Assembly: GCF_000242435.1 (NCBI RefSeq)
Contig: NZ_JH591187.1
Coordinates: 94,391 to 158,390, forward strand
DNA from: Dialister succinatiphilus YIT 11850
GTDB lineage: Bacteria; Bacillota; Negativicutes; Veillonellales; Dialisteraceae
Direction: 5' to 3'
DNA: 64,000 nt
Every line of letters begins with the position of its first letter. Within the stretch, counting starts at the first letter, position 1. A program made the position numbers and the translations under genes. The notes under the pieces were generated by a model. The model did no database searches. It was given only the letters and a program-made list of their open reading frames with translations, and had not been told where the DNA came from. Below, one piece after another: positions 45,240 through 53,863 of the stretch.

Positions 45240-45533
45240 ATGGAACACTGCGAATGTCGACACACCATGCGAACGGAAAAGGAAAGAAAAGTACTGATGA
45301 CCCGTCTGAAAACGGTGGAGGGCCAGATCCGGGGCATTGAAAAAATGGTGGAAAGCGACGCCTACTGTCCGGATATTGTGATGCAGGTGTCTGCGGTGAC
45401 CAATGCGCTGAACAGTTTCAACAAGCTCCTCCTGGCTGCCCATATCCGCGGATGCGTCACAGAAGACATCCGGGAAGGAAAGGAAGACAAAGTGGATGAA
45501 CTCTGCAGCATGCTGCAGAAAGTCATGAAATAG
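45240..45533 (+). CDS. CsoR-family copper-sensing transcriptional repressor
   Basis: 97 residues from the ATG at 45240 (AAGGAG upstream; the frame extends to 45174 without support). All-helical repressor that releases DNA on binding Cu(I). The ligand set C43-x24-H68-x3-C72 (YCPDI and AAHIRGC) has the same spacing as the C36/H61/C65 set of characterised CsoR. N-terminal CECRH adds possible extra ligands. The copper ATPase lies 43 bp downstream, so it most likely represses its own operon through the operator in the 45146-45175 promoter. Confidence 0.9.
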   Translation: MEHCECRHTMRTEKERKVLMTRLKTVEGQIRGIEKMVESDAYCPDIVMQVSAVTNALNSFNKLLLAAHIRGCVTEDIREGKEDKVDELCSMLQKVMK

Positions 45534-45576
45534 GATTTCCCTTTGTCTTTATCCTTAACAGAAAGATGGTGATTTT

Positions 45577-48375
45577 ATGAGTGAAAATAAATGCCAGTAC
45601 ATGGTGACCGGCATGACCTGCGCCGCCTGCCAGGCTCACGTGGAAAAAGCGGTGAGCCGGGTGCCGGGAGTAGACAAAGTGACAGTGTCTCTTTTGACCA
45701 ATTCCATGTCCGTAGAAGGAAAGGCTTCTGCCAGTGATGTGGTGGAAGCGGTGGAAAAGGCAGGCTACGGTGCTAAACCCATGAATGCTTCCTCTGCCGG
45801 TATGTCCCGGCTGGAAGCAGAAAAGGAAGCCCTGGAGGATCATGAAACGCCGAAGCTCAAAAGACGGCTTCTCATTTCTATTTTTTTCCTGATAGTCCTC
45901 ATGTACTTCACCATGGGACACAATATGCTGGATCTGCCGGTGCCTTTCTTTTTGAATCATAACCATCTGGGCCTTGCCCTGACGGAAATGATTCTGGCCT
46001 TTATTGTTATGGCAGTGAACCATGCCTTCTTCGATTCCGGCTTTAAGTCCCTTTTCCACAGGAGTCCCAATATGGATACCCTGGTGGCTCTGGGCTCTTC
46101 CGTATCCTTCGGCTGGTCCCTTTATGTATTTTATAAAATGACCTGGCTCATAACCCAGGGCTCTTCCAGTATGGATATCATGCCCCTCTATCATGACCAG
46201 CTTTATTTCGAATCAGCTGCCATGATTCCTGCCCTCATTACGGTAGGAAAACTCTTGGAATCCATTTCCAAAGGACGCACCACCGATGCGCTGAAGGGGC
46301 TCATGAAGATTGCCCCGAAAACGGCTCTGGTGGAAAGGGAGGGGAAGGAATCCCTCATTCCTGTGGAAGAAGTGCGGGCAGGAGACATATTTATAGTAAA
46401 GCCCGGCGAATCGGTGCCGGTGGACGGCGAAATTTTGGAAGGGGAATCGGCGGTGGATGAGTCCGCCTTAACCGGGGAATCGGTGCCGGTGGATAAGAAA
46501 CCCGGCGACCGGGTGAGCGCCGCCACTATGAATACCAATGGCTATATCCGGGCCCGGGCCCTTCGGGTAGGAGAAGATACCACCTTTGCCCAGATTATCC
46601 GCATGGTCAGCGATGCGGCTGCCACCAAGGCGCCCATTGCCCGCATAGCCGACAAGGTATCGGCGGTCTTTGTGCCGGCAGTGATTCTCATTGCTATTCT
46701 GGTATTCATCCTGTGGATTCTGCTGGGCGCTCCCGTTTCCAGGGCCCTGGAATACGCCATCTGCGTCCTTGTCATTTCCTGCCCCTGCGCCCTGGGCCTG
46801 GCGACACCGGTGGCCATTATGGTGGGCAATGGCATGGGTGCTAAAAACGGCATCCTCTTCAAAACCAGCGAAGCCCTGGAAAATGCAGGAAAAATCGATA
46901 TAGCCGTCATGGATAAAACCGGTACCATTACGGAAGGAAAACCCAAGGTGACCGATATGGTGCCGGCGGAAGGGGTTTCGGAAAAAGAACTTCTGGAAAA
47001 AGCTTACGCCCTGGAAGTGAAATCGGAACATCCCCTGGCGCTGGCAGTGGTGGATTATGGAAATCGGAAATCAGTGAAAGCCCTTCCCTTGACTGATTTC
47101 AAAATCCTGTCGGGGCACGGACTGGAAGGAAACCTGGGAGGAAAGAAACTCCACGGCGGTTCTGCTTCCTATATTTCCACCTTCACCTCCATAAAAGAAC
47201 TCAAGGATCGGGCGGAAGCCCTTGCAGAAGAAGGAAAGACGCCCCTTTTCTTTGAAGAAGAAGGGAAACTTTTGGGACTCATGGCCGTGGCTGATGTGAT
47301 TAAGGAAGACTCGCCCCGGGCCATCCAGGAGCTTAAGGATATGGGCATCCAGGTAGTCATGCTGACCGGCGACAATGAAAAGACGGCGGCCGCCATGGCC
47401 CGGAAGGCCGGCGTGGACCATGTGATTGCCGGTGTCCTTCCTGATGGAAAGGAAGCGGTCATCAGAAAGCTCCAGGCCTTTGGGAAAGTGGCCATGGTGG
47501 GTGACGGGATTAATGATGCCCCGGCTCTGGTGAAGGCGGATACAGGCATTGCCATCGGTGCCGGCACTGATGTGGCCATTGACTCCGCCGACATTGTACT
47601 CATGAATTCCCGTCTCACCGATGTGTCCGCCGCAGTGCGGCTTTCCCGGGAGACTTTGAAAAATATTCATGAAAACCTTTTCTGGGCTTTCGCCTACAAC
47701 GTGCTCCTCATCCCCATGGCTGCCGGCCTGTATCCCGGCATCCGCATGAACCCCATGTGGGGCGCCGCCGCCATGTCCCTTTCCAGTTTCACTGTCTGCA
47801 TGAACGCTCTAAGGCTCAATCTCTTCAACGTCCGCAACTCTTCCCGGGACAAAAAGAAAAAGATGACGGCCCTGCCGGACTGGGATACCATTTCCGGCAA
47901 GCCCTCCTCTGAAGAAAAGCCAAAGGCGGCGGGAGGAAAGGCAGTGGTGCTGGTAGAAGGCATGATGTGTGAAAACTGCGAAAACCACGTGAAGAAAGCG
48001 CTGGAATCGCTTCCCTTCATTACCGGTGCCCGGGCAGACCACAAAACAGGCCGCGTGTCCATTACATACAGCTCACAACCCGACGAAGCAGCCATGAAAC
48101 AGGTGCTGGCCAAGGCGGATTATGAATATAAAGGCATTTTATTTCCAAAGGAGGAAACAAACATGAAAGAAACAGTTAAAATCGAAGGTATGATGTGCAA
48201 TCACTGCGAAATGACAGTAAAGAAAGCTTTGGAAGCCCTGGACGGTGTGGAAAAGGCCGATGTATCCCATACCAAAGGCACCGCTGTTCTTACTCTGGAT
48301 AAGGCAGTAGCTGATGGAGATATTAAGAAAGCCATCGAAGACAAGGACTACACCTTCAAAGGCATTGAAAAATAA
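45577..48375 (+). CDS. copA: Copper-exporting P1B-type ATPase with extra C-terminal HMA domains
   Basis: 932 residues, longer than usual CopA (about 730-800). N-terminal HMA with C15-x2-C18 ([10 protein letters not shown]); eight membrane segments; CPC metal site C402-P403-C404; phosphorylation Asp D446 in [11 protein letters not shown]; hinge motif [10 protein letters not shown]. After the last membrane helix and a linker come two more HMA domains: C798-x2-C801 ([10 protein letters not shown]) and C874-x2-C877 ([10 protein letters not shown]). The last looks like a CopZ chaperone fused in frame. An AAAGGAGG (48148-48154) lies eight bases before Met863, so a free 70-residue chaperone may also be made. 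The CsoR-type gene upstream supports copper export. A terminator follows at 48382. Confidence 0.93.
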   Translation: MSENKCQYMVTGMTCAACQAHVEKAVSRVPGVDKVTVSLLTNSMSVEGKASASDVVEAVEKAGYGAKPMNASSAGMSRLEAEKEALEDHETPKLKRRLLISIFFLIVLMYFTMGHNMLDLPVPFFLNHNHLGLALTEMILAFIVMAVNHAFFDSGFKSLFHRSPNMDTLVALGSSVSFGWSLYVFYKMTWLITQGSSSMDIMPLYHDQLYFESAAMIPALITVGKLLESISKGRTTDALKGLMKIAPKTALVEREGKESLIPVEEVRAGDIFIVKPGESVPVDGEILEGESAVDESALTGESVPVDKKPGDRVSAATMNTNGYIRARALRVGEDTTFAQIIRMVSDAAATKAPIARIADKVSAVFVPAVILIAILVFILWILLGAPVSRALEYAICVLVISCPCALGLATPVAIMVGNGMGAKNGILFKTSEALENAGKIDIAVMDKTGTITEGKPKVTDMVPAEGVSEKELLEKAYALEVKSEHPLALAVVDYGNRKSVKALPLTDFKILSGHGLEGNLGGKKLHGGSASYISTFTSIKELKDRAEALAEEGKTPLFFEEEGKLLGLMAVADVIKEDSPRAIQELKDMGIQVVMLTGDNEKTAAAMARKAGVDHVIAGVLPDGKEAVIRKLQAFGKVAMVGDGINDAPALVKADTGIAIGAGTDVAIDSADIVLMNSRLTDVSAAVRLSRETLKNIHENLFWAFAYNVLLIPMAAGLYPGIRMNPMWGAAAMSLSSFTVCMNALRLNLFNVRNSSRDKKKKMTALPDWDTISGKPSSEEKPKAAGGKAVVLVEGMMCENCENHVKKALESLPFITGARADHKTGRVSITYSSQPDEAAMKQVLAKADYEYKGILFPKEETNMKETVKIEGMMCNHCEMTVKKALEALDGVEKADVSHTKGTAVLTLDKAVADGDIKKAIEDKDYTFKGIEK
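48163..48375 (+). CDS. Possible internally initiated CopZ-like copper chaperone
   Basis: In the same frame as copA, the ATG at 48163 is preceded at eight bases by AAAGGAGG, the strongest kind of ribosome site in this window. Initiation here would give a 70-residue protein, [20 protein letters not shown] to FKGIEK, exactly one HMA domain of CopZ size with the C-x2-C copper site. It would deliver Cu(I) to the pump. The same sequence is also the C-terminal domain of the full-length ATPase. Alternative view: the site is a relic of a once separate copZ fused by loss of a stop codon. Confidence 0.5.
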   Translation: MKETVKIEGMMCNHCEMTVKKALEALDGVEKADVSHTKGTAVLTLDKAVADGDIKKAIEDKDYTFKGIEK

Positions 48376-48381
48376 GGAATC

Positions 48382-48420
48382 AAAAAGCCGTGAAACGGGA
48401 AACCGCTTCACGGCTTTTAT
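48382..48420 (+). terminator. Terminator after copA
   Basis: AAAAGCCGTGAA and TTCACGGCTTTT with a 13-base loop. Confidence 0.85.
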
Positions 48421-48433
48421 GTTGTAGAAATCA

Positions 48434-48459
48434 AAAAACCAGCCTGCAGGCTGGTTTTT
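48434..48459 (-). terminator. Terminator of tRNA-Leu (bidirectional)
   Basis: AAAAACCAGCCTG and CAGGCTGGTTTTT, a symmetrical palindrome next to the 3' end of the tRNA. Confidence 0.85.
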
Positions 48460-48460
48460 A

Positions 48461-48546
48461 TGGTGCCGGAGGCGGGACTTGAACCCGCACGATGTTGCCA
48501 TCGCCAGATTTTGAGTCTGGTGCGTCTGCCATTCCGCCACTCCGGC
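48461..48546 (-). tRNA. tRNA-Leu (anticodon CAA)
   Basis: 86 nt on the minus strand, with a long variable arm and encoded CCA. Acceptor GCCGGAG/CTCCGGC; anticodon arm CCAGA-CTCAAAA-TCTGG gives CAA, reading TTG codons. Confidence 0.95.
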
Positions 48547-48558
48547 ATATCGGTAATT

Positions 48559-48588
48559 ATTTTATCATACAGACTGACCTATCGTCAA
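48559..48588 (-). promoter_or_regulatory. Promoter of tRNA-Leu
   Basis: Minus strand TTGACG (48583-48588), 18-base spacer, TAAAAT (48559-48564). Confidence 0.65.
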
Positions 48589-48599
48589 TGAAAAAATGG

Positions 48600-48760
48600 G
48601 GAAGCACGTAACGCAGGCTCCTTTCCTGAAAAGGAGCCTGCGAAGCGGTGAGAATAGCCTCTACAAAAACTGCGGCGAAGCCGCCTCCACCACCCTCTGA
48701 ACCTTTTGAACCTTCTGAACCCTCTGAACCCGGGCCGGTTCATCTTAAGAACCGGCCCTT
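48600..48760. repeat. Palindromic repeat cluster 6 (short)
   Basis: CGTAACGCAGGCTCC at 48607, AGGAGCCTGCG hairpin partner, then CCACCCTCTGAACC and repeated TTTTGAACC/TTCTGAACC linkers leading into the hairpin at 48732. Confidence 0.6.
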
Positions 48761-48763
48761 TTG
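48732..48763 (+). terminator. Hairpin with T-run in the repeat cluster
   Basis: GGGCCGGTT and AACCGGCCC followed by TTTT. Confidence 0.7.
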
Positions 48764-48789
48764 AATCCCTTGTCCCCCTGTGTTATGAT
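48761..48789 (+). promoter_or_regulatory. Candidate promoter of the small membrane protein gene
   Basis: TTGAAT (48761-48766), 17-base spacer, TATGAT (48784-48789). Confidence 0.6.
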
Positions 48790-48819
48790 GGATGTATCCT
48801 TTTCAAAGGAGATGAGAGT

Positions 48820-48972
48820 GTGAATATAAAGCTGGTGCTGCTGGGGCTTCTGGCCTTGTTCAGCCTGTATCGTTTGTATGAACATAATGATTTCATGACT
48901 CTCTGTGCCACGGTGATCGTGGTGGCGGCCTTTGTGCTGTCCGCCTTTCATCTGTGGCGGAGACGACAGTAG
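48820..48972 (+). CDS. Small two-helix membrane protein (hypothetical)
   Basis: 50 residues from the GTG at 48820, chosen because AAAGGAGA lies seven bases upstream; the frame is open further upstream only through repeat sequence. Two hydrophobic helices (about 3-16 and 24-43, MTLCATVIVVAAFVLSAF) with a basic end HLWRRRQ. Not recognised. The M20 amidohydrolase gene follows 79 bp later, perhaps on the same transcript. Confidence 0.55.
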   Translation: MNIKLVLLGLLALFSLYRLYEHNDFMTLCATVIVVAAFVLSAFHLWRRRQ

Positions 48973-49051
48973 GAACGCGTTGCTTTTATGAAATGGATGA
49001 GCGTTTTCCCATAAGAAAAGCCTGACTGGCTTTAACAGAGGAGGGATTCTT

Positions 49052-50302
49052 TTGGATTGCAGAGATGCAGCTGAAAAAGAAAGGGACACAGTGATTTCAC
49101 TGCGCCGCCATTTTCATGAAAATCCTGAGCTTTCACAGAAAGAGTTCAGGACCATGGATTTTATTGAAAAGTTTCTTCATGAATTAGGAATTGAAACGGT
49201 ACGGGTACCTCATGGCGGGGTATTCGGATTTATTGACAGCGGCAGGCCGGGCTGGACGGTGCTCATGCGGGCAGACATTGATGCCCTTCCTATTAAGGAA
49301 GATCCGGTGAACCTGTCTAAGGAAAGGGTGTGCATTTCCCAAAACGATGGCGTCATGCATGCCTGCGGCCACGACGGCCATATGGCCATGCTGCTGACAG
49401 AGGCCAAAATCCTTTCTCTCCATAAAAAGGAGTGGGAAGGAAAGGTGGTTCTCATGTTTGAGGAAGCCGAGGAAATGGGAGAAAGAGGAATTGCTCCCAT
49501 GCTCCGTTACCTCAGGGACCATCATATCCATGTGGATACCTGCTTTGGCACCCATGTGAAATGGGATCTGCCGGCAGGAAAGGTAGGCATCCTTTACGGC
49601 ACTGCCATGGCAGGAGCCTATTTCTTCCGCATCAAGCTTCATGGAAAGAGCGGCCACGGTTCCCGCCCCGATATGGCGGTGAGCCCCATTGAATGCTTTA
49701 TTTCCATTGCTTCCGAGCTCCGTTCCTACCGCATGCGGATCACGGCGCCTACGGACAGCTTCACTTATTCTTTCGGCTCCGTGGAAGCCGGTCATGAACC
49801 GAATATTATTCCTGAAGAGCTCATGTTTGCCGGCACAGCCCGCTGCACGAAAAACGAAGACGGCCTGGCTTTCCGCAAGACCCTTCTGGAGGTCACGAAG
49901 AATACCGCCGCCCTTCATGGCTGCACGGTGGAAGTGGTGGAGGACCAGTACTTCCCGGTGACCGTCAATACGAAGGAATGCGTGGACCTGGCAAGGAAGG
50001 CAGTGGTGGACCAGCTGGGCGAAGGGGCCCTGGACAGAAACTGCCCCATGTGGATGGCTACGGAAACGTTCTCCATTACCGAGTCTACCTGGCCGGGGGT
50101 ATTCTTCTTCACCGGCATTTATGACAAAGATGTGGGAAGCGGCAGCCCTCATCATACGCCGAAATTTGATATAGCCGAAAATGGTCTGGTTACCGGTGTG
50201 GCAGCAGCCCTGTCCTATGTGACAGCGGTGCTGAAAGAAAAGCCGGCCTGCCCCTCCTTCCATGCAGTGGATCTGGAAAGCATGCTGAAGCTCACAGAAT
50301 GA
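49052..50302 (+). CDS. M20-family amidohydrolase
   Basis: 416 residues from a TTG at 49052 with GAGGAGG seven bases upstream. A metal-dependent amidohydrolase of the M20D type (relatives act on N-acyl amino acids, hippurate, indole conjugates or N-acetyl-diaminopimelate). Motifs: HFHENPELSQKEF at the N-terminus, MRADIDALPIKED, MHACGHDGHMAMLL (metal Cys/His), MFEEAEEMGERG (catalytic Glu), and the lid-domain GKSGHGSRPDMAVSPIE. The final metal His is in GSPHHTPKFDI. The substrate is not deducible. Confidence 0.92.
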   Translation: MDCRDAAEKERDTVISLRRHFHENPELSQKEFRTMDFIEKFLHELGIETVRVPHGGVFGFIDSGRPGWTVLMRADIDALPIKEDPVNLSKERVCISQNDGVMHACGHDGHMAMLLTEAKILSLHKKEWEGKVVLMFEEAEEMGERGIAPMLRYLRDHHIHVDTCFGTHVKWDLPAGKVGILYGTAMAGAYFFRIKLHGKSGHGSRPDMAVSPIECFISIASELRSYRMRITAPTDSFTYSFGSVEAGHEPNIIPEELMFAGTARCTKNEDGLAFRKTLLEVTKNTAALHGCTVEVVEDQYFPVTVNTKECVDLARKAVVDQLGEGALDRNCPMWMATETFSITESTWPGVFFFTGIYDKDVGSGSPHHTPKFDIAENGLVTGVAAALSYVTAVLKEKPACPSFHAVDLESMLKLTE

Positions 50303-50306
50303 TCTG

Positions 50307-50353
50307 AAAAAAGGCTTTGGAGAAATGGGAATCCTTTCTCCAAAGCCTTTTTG
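50307..50353 (+). terminator. Terminator after the amidohydrolase gene
   Basis: AAAAAAGGCTTTGGAGAAA and TTTCTCCAAAGCCTTTTT. Confidence 0.9.
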
Positions 50354-50458
50354 GCCGTTGAAGTTTTCGGGCCGGCATGGGATAAATGGGAATCACCTCT
50401 GGAACATGATTCGCAGAAGGACTATAATATAGACAGGAGATAAAGTAAGGAAGCATTC

Positions 50459-51019
50459 ATGAAATCTATTTCTTTTTTCATGAAAGAGGCGATAGGTATG
50501 CTTCCATCAGCATTGCTTTTTATTGGCAGTATTCTTTTTATAGGCGCCGGTATTTTCTGTATTGCGGAGCCGGCGGAGTCTCTTCTGGCGGTGGGATATT
50601 ATATCGGATTTGTCCTTGTCCTTGGCGGGGTATGCCAGATTCTCCGCTGGATGAAAACGGAGGGCGCCGGTCGTTCTCTCTGGCATCTTCTCATGGCAGT
50701 CCTTGATACGGCCTTCGGCCTGTGGATGATGATTTCCCTGGCCTTCGCCGTGGTGGCCTTCATGCTGCCCCTCCTCTTTGCCCTCTATATTCTTCTCCGC
50801 GGTATTTTCATGATGATCCTGCGTTCCAGAAAACAGGCATCTTTGAGAAATCCCGGACTTTATATGGTGGCAGCGGTGGTGCAGATTCTTCTGGGGCTGC
50901 TTCTGGTATTTCGTCCTGACGCAGCGGGGCTCCTCTTCATGTACATGGTAGGGGCGGCCCTCATCTGGAGCGGCATCAGCACTTTCCTTACTTGGAGGAA
51001 AGACGGTATGGATGCATGA
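50459..51019 (+). CDS. DUF308/HdeD-like membrane protein
   Basis: 186 residues; AAGGAAG lies five bases before the ATG, and a TATAAT occurs at 50423. Six hydrophobic helices arranged as three pairs of short repeats (LLFIGSILFIGAGIFCIAEP, then VGYYIGFVLVLGGV, LLMAVLDTAFGLWMM, ALYILLRGIFMMI, VVQILLGLLLVFRP and GAALIWSGISTFL), with P and G at the turns as in HdeD/DUF308 proteins. Acid-resistance links are known for E. coli HdeD but cannot be transferred here. Monocistronic, terminated at 51018. Confidence 0.82.
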   Translation: MKSISFFMKEAIGMLPSALLFIGSILFIGAGIFCIAEPAESLLAVGYYIGFVLVLGGVCQILRWMKTEGAGRSLWHLLMAVLDTAFGLWMMISLAFAVVAFMLPLLFALYILLRGIFMMILRSRKQASLRNPGLYMVAAVVQILLGLLLVFRPDAAGLLFMYMVGAALIWSGISTFLTWRKDGMDA

Positions 51020-51063
51020 AAAAAGGCTCTGAAAAATGAGAAACATTTTTCAGAGCTTTTTTT
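51018..51063 (+). terminator. Terminator after the DUF308 gene
   Basis: AAAAAAGGCTCTGAAAAATG and CATTTTTCAGAGCTTTTTTT. The next 200 bp up to the rpsT terminator show nothing I can name. Confidence 0.88.
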
Positions 51064-51264
51064 GTGTGGAATGACAGCATTTCCAAAGGTTCATCCTTGT
51101 ATATGTGATGCAGGGAATGTGTTGTCCTGTCGCCTCTCGCTGCAGCCATACGTTCTATATCCGGCTGAAGCGCTGAATCTCTCCGGGAGGGGTCAACCAT
51201 TCCGGAGAAAGCCCATAAAACTTCGGGAAGTATATCCCTGCACAGGAGGCAGGATTTGGAGCAA

Positions 51265-51295
51265 TAAAAAACTGCGCCGTAAAGGGCACAGTTTC
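51265..51295 (-). terminator. Terminator of rpsT
   Basis: Minus strand AAACTGTGCC, CTTTAC, GGCGCAGTTTTTT. Confidence 0.8.
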
Positions 51296-51307
51296 TTTTG
51301 AAAGGGC

Positions 51308-51655
51308 TCAGGCCTTTTCTTCCATCTTTTCCTTGTAAGCTTCCTTTGCTTCTTCCTTGGCAGCTTCTGCTTTTTCTTTTGCTTCAGCAGCTTTAGCCTT
51401 GGCAATGGCAGCGTTTACGTTTGCGTTCAGACGGGATTTCTTACGAGCGGCTGCATTCTTATGAATGACGCCCTTCTGGGCAGCACTATCAATGATGCTT
51501 ACAGCGGCGCGAAAAGCTTCTTCTTTATTGTCAGAGTTAGCAGCAGCTACAGCTTTCTTCATAGCGCCGTGAATCTGGGATTTAACAGCAGCGTTGGCAG
51601 CTCTTTTAGCAGCGTCCTGTCTCATGCTTTTCATGTTGGCTTTAATCTGTGGCAA
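51308..51655 (-). CDS. rpsT: 30S ribosomal protein S20 with C-terminal extension
   Basis: 115 residues on the minus strand from a TTG start at 51655; GGGAGGTGA lies six bases away. The first 85 or so residues are ordinary S20: MPQIKANMKSMRQDAAKRAAN, then SIIDSAAQKGVIHKNAAARKKSRL. S20 usually ends soon after this (87-90 residues in all). Here some 25 more residues of Ala/Glu/Lys follow (AKAAEAKEKAEAAKEEAKEA), probably a free helix. S20 binds 16S rRNA early in 30S assembly. Confidence 0.95.
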   Translation of the reverse strand: MPQIKANMKSMRQDAAKRAANAAVKSQIHGAMKKAVAAANSDNKEEAFRAAVSIIDSAAQKGVIHKNAAARKKSRLNANVNAAIAKAKAAEAKEKAEAAKEEAKEAYKEKMEEKA

Positions 51656-51787
51656 TGTATTTCACCTCCCGTCTGCATTATTCATACCATGCCATTCTAT
51701 CATATTTTGACTGCCATGGCAAGGAAACTTTCAAAGAAATATAAAGACTTGCTTTTATGGCTCATTTCCCATGTTTTTATCTTTCAT

Positions 51788-51816
51788 TTGAATAAGATCA
51801 TGGGCTTTTGTACAAT
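51788..51816 (+). promoter_or_regulatory. Promoter of the acpS operon
   Basis: TTGAAT (51788-51793), 17-base spacer, TACAAT (51811-51816). Confidence 0.75.
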
Positions 51817-51867
51817 AAGGAGGAAAGGAAAAGAAGTGCTGATTCATCCATAGGGGCTGTGTTGATT

Positions 51868-51910
51868 CCTGGATTCCAGGGAGGAAATCAAAGCCGTGGG
51901 CCCTGGAATC
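51868..51910 (+). promoter_or_regulatory. Leader hairpins before acpS
   Basis: CCTGGATTCCAGG (51868-51880) is self-complementary, while GATTCCAGGG (51872-51881) can instead pair with CCCTGGAATC (51901-51910). The two structures exclude each other. Confidence 0.4.
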
Positions 51911-51955
51911 GGTGCTTTACAGTCGGATGTAGCGGTTTCACGAAAGGAGAAGCCC

Positions 51956-52348
51956 ATGTATGTAGGTGTAGACTTAGTAAAGATAGACCGGTGGGAACGG
52001 ATACTGGAAAAGTTCCCCGCCCGGGCGGAGAAGATTTTCACAGCAGAGGAAATAGCCCACTGCGAGAAGAAGGGAAAGAAGCGGGCCGAGTCCTATGCGG
52101 CTCTCTGGGGAGCCAGGGAGGCGGCAGGGAAGGCGCTGGGCATCGGTATTTTCGGCTCTGCCTGGCAGGATGCCTTTGTGACCTGGACGAAATGGGGAGC
52201 GCCGGTGCTTCATCTGCAGGGCACTTTCCAGAAAAGGGCGGAGCAGCTTGGCATCACAGACATGTCCATTTCCATTTCCCATGAAGAACATATGGCCATT
52301 GCAGTGGTTGTAATGGCAGGAGGCAGGCATGATACTGACAAAGACTGA
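51956..52348 (+). CDS. acpS: Holo-[acyl-carrier-protein] synthase
   Basis: 130 residues from the ATG at 51956, five bases after AAAGGAGA; an in-frame GTG at 51896 would add an unneeded 20-residue extension. It transfers 4'-phosphopantetheine from CoA to acyl carrier protein. MYVGVDLVKIDRWERIL holds the metal-binding Asp; the second signature is ESYAALWGAREAAGKALGIG with the catalytic W/F-(A)-x-KEA-type segment; C-terminal SISISHEEHMAIAVVV is the third conserved block. nnr overlaps its end by 20 bp, a common pairing. Confidence 0.95.
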   Translation: MYVGVDLVKIDRWERILEKFPARAEKIFTAEEIAHCEKKGKKRAESYAALWGAREAAGKALGIGIFGSAWQDAFVTWTKWGAPVLHLQGTFQKRAEQLGITDMSISISHEEHMAIAVVVMAGGRHDTDKD

Positions 52349-53861
52349 AGAGTCAAGACTTCTGGATTCCATGGCCATGAAGGAATACGGGATTCCGGAG
52401 ATGGTGCTTATGGAGAATGCAGGATCATCGGTGGTCCGTCTGACGGAAAAATATGTGGACTGGGACGGCGCTTTTACGGTGATTCTCTGCGGCACAGGAA
52501 ATAATGGAGGCGACGGGTTCGTAGCAGCCCGCTACGCAGCAGGCCGGGGAGCCAGGGTGCTGGTGCTCCTCATGGGAAACGAGGCCCACATGAGCGAATC
52601 ATCAAAGCAGTACAGGCATGTAATAGATAAAATGGGCATCCCGGTGATTCCTATTTCCAGGGCTGAAGAAGGGGCACCCTACATCCATGACGCCGATATC
52701 CTGGTGGATGCCCTCATAGGCACCGGTCTTTCCAGCGAGGTAAAGGGGGAAAAGGCCCTTCTGATTACTTTGATGAACGAGGCCCAGGGCATCATCATTT
52801 CCGTAGATGTGCCAAGCGGCATGCTGACCGATACCGGCAGGGCTGCCGGAGTGGTGGTGGATGCAGACTATACGGTGGCGCTGGGTTCGGTGAAACGGGG
52901 CCATGTGCTGTATCCCGGATCTTCCTACACCGGCACCCTGCTCTATTCGCCCATTGGCATTCCTGATGAGGCACGCATGGATTTTCCTGTCCATCTGACG
53001 GAAAAGGAAGATGTGTTCAATATCCTTCCCGTGAGAAATCGGGTGTCCCATAAAGGAAAGAATGGTTTCATCGGTATTTTTGCCGGCTCCTATGGCATGG
53101 AGGGAGCGGCCCTTCTCTCAGGCCAGGGGGCTCTCTATGCCGGCGGCGGCAAGGTGGCGGTGGTAACTTCTGCCGGTGCTCATTCTGCGCTGGCTGGCAG
53201 GATTCCGGAGCTCATGGTTTCCTCTCTGGGGAAAGGCCCCTTCTTTACAGAAGCGGACAGCGCAGAAGCGCTGGAAAAGGCGAAGGCCTACGATGTCATA
53301 GCCCTGGGACCCGGTCTTGGCAGAGAGAAGGAAACGGGAAAGTTTGTGAAGCGTCTCATCACTTCTTTTGATAAGACCATGGTCATTGATGCGGATGCCC
53401 TTTTTGCAGTCAAGGAAGAGCACATTGCCCTGGATACCTGTCCCGGGCGGCTCATCCTCACGCCCCATGTAGGGGAATTTTCCCATCTCACCGGACTTTC
53501 GCCCAAAGAAATCGAGAATGGACGGATTGACGAAGCCATCCGGTTTGCCGTGGAGAACCATGTGGTGCTGGTGCTGAAAGGGGCGCCTACGGTGACTGCC
53601 ATGCCCGACGGCTCGGCCTATGTAAATACCACCGGCAACCCGGGCATGGCCACCGGCGGCATGGGAGATACCCTGACCGGTATCATTGCCGCCCTGGCAG
53701 GACAGGGCATGAATGCGTCCGGCGCCGCCCTGGCAGGGGTATACCTTCATGGGCTGGCAGGAGATATGGCGGCAGAAAAGACACCGGTAGGCTACCGGGC
53801 CGGTGATCTGGCAGAATGGATTCCATTGGCCCGGGCAGAAGTGATGAAAATGGGGAGATAA
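52329..53861 (+). CDS. nnr: Bifunctional NAD(P)H-hydrate epimerase / ADP-dependent dehydratase
   Basis: 510 residues; AGGAGG five bases before the ATG, inside the end of acpS. It repairs damaged NAD(P)HX. N-terminal epimerase (YjeF_N, about 1-215): MENAGSSVVRL, CGTGNNGGDGFVAARY, DALIGTGLSSEVKG and ISVDVPSGMLTDTG. C-terminal dehydratase (about 225-510): HKGKNGFIGIFAGSYGMEGAA, ALGPGLGREKETGKF, LTPHVGEFSHLTGL, and NTTGNPGMATGGMGDTLTGI with the conserved GMGD. Both halves look complete. The following MBL lipoprotein starts 2 bp after its stop. Confidence 0.95.
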   Translation: MILTKTEESRLLDSMAMKEYGIPEMVLMENAGSSVVRLTEKYVDWDGAFTVILCGTGNNGGDGFVAARYAAGRGARVLVLLMGNEAHMSESSKQYRHVIDKMGIPVIPISRAEEGAPYIHDADILVDALIGTGLSSEVKGEKALLITLMNEAQGIIISVDVPSGMLTDTGRAAGVVVDADYTVALGSVKRGHVLYPGSSYTGTLLYSPIGIPDEARMDFPVHLTEKEDVFNILPVRNRVSHKGKNGFIGIFAGSYGMEGAALLSGQGALYAGGGKVAVVTSAGAHSALAGRIPELMVSSLGKGPFFTEADSAEALEKAKAYDVIALGPGLGREKETGKFVKRLITSFDKTMVIDADALFAVKEEHIALDTCPGRLILTPHVGEFSHLTGLSPKEIENGRIDEAIRFAVENHVVLVLKGAPTVTAMPDGSAYVNTTGNPGMATGGMGDTLTGIIAALAGQGMNASGAALAGVYLHGLAGDMAAEKTPVGYRAGDLAEWIPLARAEVMKMGR

Positions 53862-53863
53862 CC

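Noticed and set aside
51062..51301. 79-codon frame between the DUF308 gene and rpsT
   Set aside because: Starts in the terminator T-run and overlaps the rpsT terminator; no ribosome site.
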